A program made the translations under genes and the position numbers. 19,021 nucleotides of DNA from Gaeumannomyces sp. JS-464 (lineage: Eukaryota; Ascomycota; Sordariomycetes; Magnaporthales; Magnaporthaceae): NCBI GenBank assembly GCA_002197995.1, contig NGZR01000022.1:1-19021 (forward strand). The letters run 5' to 3'. The notes below the pieces were generated by a model that did no database searches, had not been told where the DNA came from, and saw only the letters and a list, made by a program, of their open reading frames with translations. Shown in pieces: positions 9,722 through 18,095 of the stretch (position 1 is its first letter; each line of letters starts with the position of its first letter).

Positions 9722-9828
9722 TACTCCGACACACACGGACCTCGACACCCTTTACTGGCTACTTACACCCTACCACACACTTTTACACGTTTGTTACTGT
9801 CTACCCACACTTTCACTCACCTCGGACT
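9722..9828 (-). tRNA. trnL(uaa): tRNA-Leu(UAA)
   Basis: Collapsed class II tRNA: acceptor ATCCGAG/TTCGGAT, D arm with AAATTGGTAGACA, anticodon stem ACAAA/TTTGT with loop CTTAAAA (UAA), a long variable arm TAGGTTAATAGCC, and a T arm AAGG-TTCGAGT-CCTT. Discriminator A. The long variable arm is expected of Leu. Confidence 0.88.
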
Positions 9829-9829
9829 T

Positions 9830-9925
9830 ACACGGCTACACACGTGACCTTGACACCACCTTACGTACACGTACCTGTTACTGACGCACGTACTGCTTTA
9901 CCCACACTTACACGCTACTACGCCT
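9830..9925 (-). tRNA. trnM: tRNA-Met(CAU), elongator-like
   Basis: Starts one base from trnL(UAA). Collapsed D stem GCTT/AAGC, anticodon stem TACTG/CAGTA with loop CTCATAA (CAU), T stem AAGTG/CACTT with loop TTCAAGT. The acceptor pairs as AGGCATA if one base lost on the 3' side and a few disturbed bases near the 5' end are allowed for as read error. Confidence 0.78.
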
Positions 9926-10423
9926 CACCTACACTACACGCTGCTTACCTTACGTACACGCACCACACCTACTACTACGTTACCGACACGTACACGCTTA
10001 CCTTCGTACACCCACTACGCACACGTCTACTACACACACGCACTACTTCTTTACTTACACGGCTGCTTACCTACCGACACGTACCTACCTTCGTGCGACA
10101 CGTACCTTCGTACGACACGCACGCGCTTCTACCGACACGTACGCGTACCCCTTTGGTTTGGTTGCTGCTACTGACACACTACACGACACGCACCACGCAC
10201 GTACCTTACTACCGACACGTACGTGTACTCCTTTGGTTGCTACCTACTGACACACTACACGACACGCACCACGCACGTACCTTGCTTACTTTCACTACAC
10301 ACACGCGTGCTTTTGCTACCGTACTTACGTACCGTACTACTTACTTACGTACTTACGTACGTACCGACACGTACCGACACGTACCGACACGTACCGACAC
10401 GTACCTTCGTACCTTCGTACGGC
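9926..10423. repeat. Repeat-rich intergenic region with two dispersed-unit copies
   Basis: Collapsed, it contains two near-identical units, about 10148-10203 and 10228-10280, each with CCTTTGGTTGCTGCTATGAAATAAG-type sequence running into AAGCACAGCAGTACTT. It also has a run of five CGAAGTA units near 10365-10405 that meets two inverted CTTCGTA units, forming a perfect dyad. No gene seen. Confidence 0.75.
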
Positions 10424-10517
10424 ACGGCGGACTACTACGGACTTTGACACCCTACTACTTTTTGGTCACTGACGTCACACACACTTGTTACACCCACTTT
10501 ACCACTACACTCCGCAC
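10424..10517 (-). tRNA. trnfM: Initiator tRNA-fMet(CAU)
   Basis: Collapsed 5' TGCGGAT against 3' ATCCGCC: the 1-72 pair is T-C, a mismatch typical of initiator tRNA, while 2-71 to 7-66 pair. The anticodon region TTTTGACTCATGACCAAAA gives CAU. T stem ATAGG with loop TTCAAAT. The D arm is disturbed, probably by read error. It abuts trnE with no gap. Confidence 0.75.
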
Positions 10518-10610
10518 TTACGACCTACGGCACGGACGTTGACACCCTGCGACCTCACGCACTTGACACACGACGCTACTGTCTTTCCACCTACGACCGA
10601 CCTACACTCC
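10518..10610 (-). tRNA. trnE: tRNA-Glu(UUC)
   Basis: Collapsed acceptor GGATTAG/CTAGTCT (G-U pairs allowed), D arm TCTAGTGGAAAGA, anticodon stem TAGCT/TGCTG with loop CTTTCAA (UUC), T stem GCAGG/CCTGC with loop TTCAACT. Discriminator A. The 31-39 pair is U-U, as in trnH. It is close to the 3' end of rnl, as usual in this group of fungi. Confidence 0.83.
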
Positions 10611-10999
10611 CTACACGTACTTACTTACTACACACACACTACACTCCTTACCGACACGTGTACCTTCTTACTTTCTGCTACCGACACGTACCTACCGACA
10701 CTACCTACCGTACCTTCGTACGCACGTACGCGTACGTTGTACGCACACACGCACTGTTTACCTTACGTGCGTGCTTACCTTCTGTGCGTACGTGCACTAC
10801 GTACGCTTTGCTACCGTACGTACCGTACTGTACGTACCTACCTACTGACACACTACACGACACACTACGGCACTACCTTACTTACTGACACACTACTGCT
10901 GCGTACTTACGTACGTACCGTACTTACGTACGTACCGTACTTACGACACGTACCACGCACACGGCTTGCTGTACCTTCGCACTACACGTTACACTACAC
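10611..10999. repeat. Repeat-rich intergenic region
   Basis: Collapsed, it carries many short CGTAGTACG, GTATTAGTAGTACG and TACGAAG elements and two shortened relatives of the dispersed unit (CTATGAAATAAG near 10850 and TTATGAAATATG near 10885). No gene seen. Confidence 0.65.
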
Positions 11000-11095
11000 G
11001 CCCGGTGCACACGTACTCGCACCTTGCTTCTACTTGACTTACCACACACACCACACTTGCACTTACCTTTTACTGCTACACCTACGGCCCACGGG
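11000..11095 (-). tRNA. tRNA candidate, anticodon GUA or UGU
   Basis: Collapsed: possible D stem GCAT/ATGC, anticodon region ATTGTTTGTAAATCAAT, T stem GCAAG/CTTGC with loop TGCGATA, and 3' strand ACCGGGC. The 5' acceptor strand does not pair cleanly, apparently disturbed by the GC-rich palindrome next to it. A 7-base loop TTGTAAA gives GUA (Tyr) with a U-U at 31-39. The usual first tRNA after rnl in this group is Thr(UGU), which fits TTTGTAA less well. Confidence 0.45.
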
Positions 11096-11230
11096 GCCTG
11101 GTTCCCTACCGTACGTACGGGACACCTACACGCTGACACTACTACACACACACACACACACGACACACGACTACTACACACACACTACTTTACGTACACC
11201 TTACTACACACTTACGTACCTTTGTTCCTA
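11096..11230. terminator. Palindromic hairpin downstream of rnl
   Basis: Collapsed, 11099-11123 is GTTCCCTAC-GTA-GTAGGGAAC, a perfect 9-base-pair stem with a 3-base loop. Immediately left of it is GGCCC-A-GGGGCC. The rest, to about 11230, is AT-rich and includes a run of A's. The hairpin could be a processing signal or a mobile GC cluster; a termination role is only a guess. Confidence 0.4.
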
Positions 11231-11881
11231 CACACACTCTCTACGACTTCTTACCGACTACACACACGCCTACTTCTCGTACACTACTTACTACTTACCG
11301 TACTACTACTACACGACACTACTCTTACACGGTACACGCTTCGTGTCTACTGCTTTCACACCACCTTACTCTTTGACCTACACCTTACGCTTCCCTGCCA
11401 CTGCCTACTGCTACTCACTGTTACCTTACACGTGACACACGTACACACACTCCCTACTACTACACACACACTTGTTTGTTACTACTACACTACACACTTA
11501 CACTACTTGGGTACCACTACACCACACCACGGTACACACCCACTACGGTTACACTACACACTTACACACACACCGTTTTCGTACGACACTACACCACGTC
11601 CCCACTGTTCCTTTCGTACCTACGACTTACCTCCTTACTTACTACTTCTACACTTCCCTCTACGACACGACTACGACACACCCACTACCTGTCTCACCGA
11701 CCGTACTTTACACCCCACGCTCGTGTACACCTTTTTACACTCGACCGACACCACGTCGCACCCCTACCACTACGTTTCTGCGTCCACTGACGGACTACAC
11801 GTTACACGCCGACCACTCGACGGTGCCACACACCCGCGCACGTCACTTTCGCACCACCTCTTGCGCACACTTACGCCTGTT
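11230..11881 (-). rRNA. rnl: Mitochondrial large rRNA, 3' exon
   Basis: Collapsed - strand starts AACAGGCTAATTGCGCAAGAG at 11881, the segment after the omega site. It continues through ATCGAGGTGCCAAAC... style blocks: GATGTCGGCTTAAC, CGAGCTGGGTT, CGTCGTGAGACAG, CTAGTACGAAAGGAACATG and GCAGGGAAGCTAAGTTAG, then GCATAGACACGAAGC and ACCTTAAGATAT. These are the peptidyl-transferase, A-loop, sarcin-ricin-flank and 3'-end signatures of LSU rRNA. The 3' terminus is put at about 11230 by analogy; it may lie anywhere from 11230 to 11300. Confidence 0.9.
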
Positions 11882-12019
11882 CACACCTTGTTACTCACTA
11901 CACTACACACTACTTTCCACACTTCTCACCACACACTGGTTCACGACCTACTTTCTTCACTTTTACCTTACCTACTGTTTTACACTCGCTACTACTTTTT
12001 CTACCTTACCTACTTACGT

Positions 12020-12300
12020 GCTTGCTTCACTACCGACACGTACGGCTGGCTTGCTGGCTGGCTACCACGCTACCGCTACCTGCTACCGACACGTACCTAC
12101 TGTACCTTCGTACGTACCTTCGTACGCACGACACACTACACGCACGACACGTACTGCTTACTACTGACTTACGGTACGCACACGTACTACACGCACTACA
12201 CACTACACCACCTACGCGTACCTTTGTACGCCCTGCACACACGCACGGGCTACCGACACGTACTGCTACCTTCTTACGACACGTACGCACTACCACTACA
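12020..12300. repeat. TACGAAG-family repeats inside the omega intron
   Basis: Lies between the intron's 3' core and the rps3 stop. Collapsed units include TACTTCTTAGAAGTA, GCTTGCTGGCTGGCTAC and GCAGGGCTACGAAGTA, with several hairpins. No reading frame of note. Confidence 0.65.
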
Positions 12301-12308
12301 CACACACT

Positions 12309-14149
12309 CTACTTTACGCACGTACACTTCACACCCTTTTACCTGCACACACGCTCCACACCACTGACCGTTTTGACTGTACCTTACTTGACACTACCTG
12401 CACCACCTACGGTGACACGTGACACACCCCCTGACACACTTTACCACCACTGACTACACACCTTTACTACACGACACACTCTACTACTTTCTTACACCCC
12501 TCCTTTTCACTTTTACACTTTTACACACACACGACTCTACTCACGCTCTACACACCGTTTACGTTACACTCTCCCTTTACACCTTCACACACTCTACACT
12601 TCCACCTTACTACTTTTTACACTTACACTACGACACTTACACACACACTACGTACTTACTACTACTTCGTACTACACTTTTTACGACGTCTACTACTCTG
12701 ACTACTTGTACACCCCCGCTACCGACACGTGCTCCGCTACTTACACACACACCACACCACTTACTGACTACACACGACTCTTTTACACACACTACTTACT
12801 CTACACACCTACTGCACTACCTTCGTACGCGACACGCGTGCTTACGCACGCACGCACACCTGTTACTTACTCTTACTTACACTACTTACACCACTCTCTA
12901 CACACTTTACTTACCTTACTACGCACTCACACACTTTACCACGTACTTACACACTACTTCTACACTTCTTTCCTTACACTTTTACTTTTCACTACTGGAC
13001 ACGTCTACGCTTTACTTACACTACACACACTACTCCACTCACACACTTTACGACGGACTTACGCACTTACACACACTTCCTTACACCTTTGACTGACGAC
13101 ACTACTTTCTGTACACACACTACTCACCTACTTACTACCACTACACCACTACCTTCACACGTTTACCTACTACTTACACACTACCACACCTTTTTACTTA
13201 CTACACACTCTACCTACACTTACACTTTACCTTACACTTTGTACTACACACACACTTTTTCTTCACACACTACTACTTACTTACACGACTTACACGCTTT
13301 ACACTTTTACACTCTTCTACACTACACGTACTTACACTTCTTACACACCACACGACACACACTTTTACACACGTTTTACGTACACACTACTACGTACCTC
13401 ACCCTCTTTTTTGCTGTACGGACACGTCTTCTGCGTACTGCGTACGCACACGCACTGTTTGCTGTGACACACCACCCCACTCCTGCTGCTTTGCACGCAC
13501 GGGCTACCACGACACACACCGACACACACTTTTACGTTCACCTTACACCTACACGTGACACGACACTACTCCACTACACACACACACGACCACTACTTTA
13601 CACTACTACTTTACACTTTTTTACACTACACACGACTTTCCTTGCTTACTTACTACTGTACTACTACTACGTTACTACACGACGCTTTACGACACTTACG
13701 TACTGTTTTACTTTCACGGTTTACCTACACCACACACACTTGTTTACTACTGACTTTACTTACGTACTTACGGACGACTTGACTACTTTTGACCTTACTT
13801 GACACACTACACACACTTACTGGTTACACACACTACTACACACTTACACACGTACACTTCTTACACTTACTACTTACTACACACCACCTTGACACTCTAC
13901 ACACACCACGGACACACTTTTTACTTGTACTTTTGACTTACTACACACACTACTACCACCTACTTTTTTCACTTCTTTACGACTGCACGACACGGACACT
14001 ACCTTACGTTTCACCCTGTACGTACTTACACTTGACTTGACTTACACACACGGTACTTACACTTTGTACTTTACTTACTTACACTACTTTCTACTTACAC
14101 ACACTACCTACGACTTTACACTTTTTTTACGTACTTTGTGTGTGGCACT
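12309..14149 (-). CDS. rps3: Mitochondrial small-subunit ribosomal protein S3
   Basis: Component of the mitochondrial small ribosomal subunit, encoded inside the omega-site intron of rnl as is typical of Pezizomycotina. From a possible ATG at 14149 the collapsed - strand reads ...NNKYKLIPFNQSINTTGETKY, then a Ser/Lys/Trp block and Asn/Tyr-rich sequence. The C-terminus includes FEVKGRLTKRL, FTSPSVQYSISTSKR and SFAVKGWITAK, ending in TAG at 12309; the Trp is TGA. About 440 codons, within the usual range. One-base slips occur several times and cannot be checked because this part is read once. GC-rich inserts lie within the frame (about 12715-12860 and 13415-13510). The start codon is uncertain. 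Confidence 0.85.
13415..13510. repeat. GC-rich insert within rps3
   Basis: Collapsed, a GC-rich block with TGCTGCTTTGCAGCAGG (hairpin), AGCAAGCATGTTTGCT (hairpin) and CTTCTGCGTATGCG sits in a very AT-rich coding region. A smaller one, with CTTCGTAGCGAAGCG, lies near 12825-12850. They resemble the GC clusters known in yeast mitochondrial VAR1, which also encodes this protein. Confidence 0.6.
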
Positions 14150-14384
14150 ACACACACTTTCCTTTTGTACTTTACTTTACACACTTTACTACACACTACG
14201 TACACACACACACACACTGTTGGGTTTTACTTACACACGGACTTACTTGTTACACCACTTACCTCACCCTTACTACGTCGTTGACACCGTACCTTACTCT
14301 TACTTACTTACTTACTGTTACACGACTACACGCTTCGCTTCACACGTTTTCTTTACACCTTGCTACTACCTACCTACACGTACT

Positions 14385-14515
14385 TGTGCTTACCTACCTT
14401 CTACCGGACGTACGCGTACCCCTTTGGTTGCTGCTACTGACACACTACACGACACGCACCACGCACGTACCTTCGCTACCTCCGTACGACACGTACTGCA
14501 CTGCACTACACACAC
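14385..14515. repeat. Dispersed-unit copy near the 5' end of the omega intron
   Basis: Collapsed CTTCTACGGAGTAGCGTACC, then CTTTGGTTGCTGCTATG and AAGAAGCACAGCAGTACTTCG: a close match to the copies near 9024, 10148 and 10228. It separates the rps3 start from the 5' part of the intron. Confidence 0.75.
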
Positions 14516-14642
14516 GTACACTTCTTGACACACTTGACCCCACTACTACTTACACTACACTTACTACTTACTACTACTACTACACACGCTTACACGCTAC
14601 TACTACTACTACTTACACACCACTTGACACGGACCACACACC

Positions 14643-15780
14643 ACTCCCTACGCGTACGCTTTTCCACACACACTCCACACGACCCTTTCCTTTACTGTGT
14701 CTCGTGACTCCTACTGCCCCGCTTACCGCGACCTGTACACGACTTTGTTGTTACACTCACACACCACGTACACGGCACACGACTTACACGCCGTTACACA
14801 CCCTGGTCTACTACTGTACTACTCACCTTTACTTACTACACACTTACTTACTTACTGCTACGTCTTTTACGTACCTTCTACACACGTACGACGGTACGCA
14901 CACTACACTTTACTACACTACACCTACTACACACTACTTACGACACTACTACTTCACTACACTACTTACTTACACTACCTACACTTTCACCACACTACAC
15001 TTACACACCTCTTACCCTACACACACTACTTTACTACTTTACTACTTACACACACTACACACACCACACTACTTACCACTTTGACTTTTACCACTACACG
15101 ACTTACACACGGTTGCTTACTTTACGTACGCTTGCTTACTTTCTACCCCACACACGGGTCACGACACGCACGCGTACCTTCGTACGACACCACCCCACTA
15201 CACTTACACTCGTCTGTTACACACTTACCACACACCACACACACACACTACACTACACTACACACTACTTTACTTTACTTACTTACACACTACACTACAC
15301 TACACTACTTACGTTTACCACCCTACACCGACCACGCTCTGTCACTACTTCCGTACTACTCTACTGTCGACGCGACTACGCTTGCTTACTTCTACCCCAC
15401 ACACGGGTCACGACACGCACACTACACTTACGACTGTACACACTTACTTTGTTGGACCACACCCCACTTTACCTCTTTGTGGGGTCTGTGCCCCGCACTA
15501 CACACCTGTCTCCTACGCACACACTGTTCCCCTCTTACCACGGGTCTTACTTACTACTACACACCCACTTACACACGTCACACTTGTACTACACACCCCT
15601 ACACACTACACGACGCTTACCGCCTACTACACTACTACGTACTCCACACACTACACTACTACACACTTTCACACTCGCGCACTTACACTTACCCTTACTA
15701 CTTCTACACACACGTTGTCACCTACCTACTACCTCACACACACTTACGTACACCACGTACACACGCTGCACTACGGGTCT
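14643..15780 (-). rRNA. rnl: Mitochondrial large rRNA, middle exon
   Basis: Runs from AGACCCTATGCAGCTTTACTG at 15780 (E. coli about 2060 onward) to CGCTAGGGAT at 14643 (E. coli about 2449). Between them are GGGGAACATTTGCTAGGAGAC, GCGGGGCACAGACCCC and AAAGAGTAAATGGG, then GCATAGGATCACGAG. Longer than the bacterial segment: the variable part around 14820-15420 is AT-rich and holds two copies of a GC-rich insert. Read once only. Confidence 0.88.
15127..15420. repeat. Pair of direct repeats within an rnl variable region
   Basis: Two near-identical collapsed copies of GCTTGCTTATTCTACCCAAA followed by GGGTCAGAAGCA, at about 15127-15172 and 15379-15420, separated by about 200 bases of AT-rich rRNA expansion. 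Each contains the hairpin ACCC-AAA-GGGT. Confidence 0.75.
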
Positions 15781-15832
15781 GTCGACGACTACGGTCGTTT
15801 TACTTACCTACACACACTTTCCCCCTCTACAC

Positions 15833-15874
15833 GACACCCGTACCGTGCACACCTTTCACTCGCACTACCGGCTC
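15833..15874 (-). other. Group II intron domain V
   Basis: Collapsed - strand GAGCCGTATGCG, then ATGAAAGTTGCACGTACGG and GTTC. This is the canonical domain V hairpin with a GAAA-type loop and bulge, one of the most conserved RNA motifs. It is followed by a short domain VI-like stretch and the 3' splice site at 15781. Confidence 0.92.
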
Positions 15875-16129
15875 ACACGCACTTTACTTTTTACTTTACA
15901 CCTACTACACCTACCACACACTACTGCCACCTGACTCACACGTGGACCTCACTACACACCCACACACTACGACACTACCCTACACCACGACTACTACCAC
16001 ACCACTACCTGTGCTACCTCCTCACGCCTCTGACACACCGTGTGGACTTACTGACTTACACTTACGTTTTACACTTTACTCTGACTACTACTTGACTTAC
16101 TACTTACGTACTCTACACTACACTACTTG

Positions 16130-17284
16130 CTACTTCACTACCCTACACTTTGACTACTTTACTCACTTTCCTGTTTCCCCTCGGGACGTCCGACTGTGAC
16201 ACTTTTTTTACACCTCTACTTACTTACACTTTTCACTCTGACACTACTCTACACACTTCTTGACACGTTACACTACACGGGGTACTTACTCACACACACA
16301 CACACTTACTACCTACCCTCCTCTTGACTTACACTACACTTACACTCTACTTACACCTCTACCGACGACTTTTTACGACTTCACTTTACACACTCTTTAC
16401 ACTACTCACTACCTTACGGTTTTACGACTACACCCTACCACCCGACACACTACCTCTTTACACTACGCACTTCACACACCTTCCACCACTCGTGACCTGT
16501 TTTGACGCTACTCTCTACACGGTACGGACTTACACACCTACACTGTACACGTACACACGTTTCTACCTTACCACGTGTTGGCTACTTCTACCACTTGACA
16601 CACCACACCCTTCACCCACTCCACCACACACGGCCTGTACCTCACCGCACGGACTGTACACTTACACACACGACTACACTTTACTTTACGACTACGTTTC
16701 ACACCGCTCTTCACTACACGACTCTTTTTTTACTTCACTACCTGTTTTACTACACACACACGACACTCTTACTCTTTGTTCTTTCCTCCTTCGGACGCCA
16801 CGCTACCGCTTTTCTACACGTACACACACACTCTTACACACCTTACACACACACACATCCACACACTGCTTACGACACCCCACCTACACACGGACTACTT
16901 TACTCACACACACTGACGGTACTACACTACACTACTCACACTTACACACTCACGACCACACTTTACGACACACCGTTACACACTTTACTACTCCACTCTG
17001 TTTCCCTACTTACTCACACTACACCTACTGTTACCCGCACACTTACACACACACTTTTTACACACGCTACCTACACACTACTTTACGTGACACGTACCTT
17101 TTCTGTGTACACCTTTACACACACACTACGCACCTACACACTTTACTCCGTTTTTTCGTTGTACACTACTACTGCTACACACACTTACCCTTCCGCGTCT
17201 ACCACACTCCCTGTTACCTCACCACTACGGACTCCACACCTTTTCGTTGACTACTTTTGACACTGTTACTTTGGGTTTGTCACT
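16130..17284 (-). CDS. LAGLIDADG homing endonuclease in the rnl group II intron
   Basis: Two-motif DNA endonuclease of the LAGLIDADG family. From ATG at 17284 the collapsed - strand reads MTNPNNIQNINEKLDPM, then WVTGIVDAEGNFSIYYN (first motif), then GNIVIDNRETDGYKFNV and PHFDKYPLVGSKHLDFF. The second motif QAFVDGEGC is near 16640, then NAIKEYFGVGYLKPKYD and LKKFTSDSRG, ending at a TAG about 16130. Trp is TGA. About 280 codons. Several single-base slips are present and cannot be checked, because the region is read once. LAGLIDADG genes are known in a minority of fungal rRNA group II introns, where they replace the usual reverse transcriptase. Confidence 0.84.
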
Positions 17285-18095
17285 GTTCTTTTCTCTACTC
17301 CCGTTTTTTTTTCTTACACTCTTTACACACACGCTACCGGACGCCACTGCCTCTTTCTTACGCTACCACTTACACACCACACTGCGTACTCACCTTACAC
17401 GACACACGCCGGTACCACTCACACTGCACACTTTACCGTTACTACGTTTACACTACACACCACCCCACCTCTACACGTCACGCACTTCTTTCGACACTTA
17501 CGTCACTACACACCCTACTTTCTACTCACTTACCACACTACGACACCTTTCGCTTTTGACGCACTCCTTTACCCCCTACACTGTACTACTTTACACCTTC
17601 ACCACGTTACACACCTTCCTTACTACCGCTGTACTACACGGGCACCTACTGGGGCTTACCCTACGTTTACCTTACACACACACCCTTACACTTACTTACC
17701 TTTACGGACTCCTGCTACTACCGTACGGTTACACTACTACGACCCCACTTACACTACACACCACACCGACGACACTTGTTTACTACCACACTCACACACA
17801 CTCTACTTTTACACACTTTTTCTACCTGTACGACGACACACTACGACGCTCTACGACTCTACCGCTTCACGACCGCACGACTTCACCTTTACGTTACTCC
17901 ACTACGTACACTACTACGCTCACCCCCTTTACTCACACACACACGGCACGGACTTTTGTGGGCTTCACCACCACACACACACACACTTACCTCTTACACT
18001 GCACTGCCACCACTACACGCTCACGACTACACCGGGTTACTCTGGTGGGTTTTCACCACCACTTGTTTTACACGCACCTTACGCTACGTCGCACC

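Larger units (their letters stand above)
11882..14642 (-). other. Omega-site group I intron in rnl
   Basis: It interrupts the rRNA between ...CGCTAGGGAT and AACAGGC, the insertion point of the yeast omega intron (E. coli 2449 by family knowledge). The intron begins with G and ends with G after 5' exon T. Near its 3' end the collapsed - strand has GAAGAAATAGTCTGAACC, which matches the conserved S-type element of group I cores. It holds rps3 in its body. Two repeat clusters of the TACGAAG family lie inside it (about 12020-12300 and 14385-14515). Confidence 0.88.
15781..18095 (-). other. Group II intron in rnl
   Basis: The collapsed intron starts GTGCGAC at 18095, the group II 5' consensus, and ends ...CTCGAC at 15781. 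Domain V is at about 15833-15874. The flanking exons join as ...ATACGAGA + AGACCC, matching GACGGAA/AGACCC of E. coli, so the insertion is next to A2059/A2060 in the peptidyl-transferase loop. Instead of a reverse transcriptase it carries a LAGLIDADG gene (16130-17284). No maturase or RT motif was seen. Confidence 0.88.

Noticed and set aside
6213..12305. A few - strand open frames of 64-99 codons (for example 6213-6407, 8188-8487, 10924-11181, 12030-12305)
   Set aside because: They are in uncollapsed text over introns and repeats; their Val/Cys/Ser/Arg richness is the GT-rich mirror of the AC pattern.
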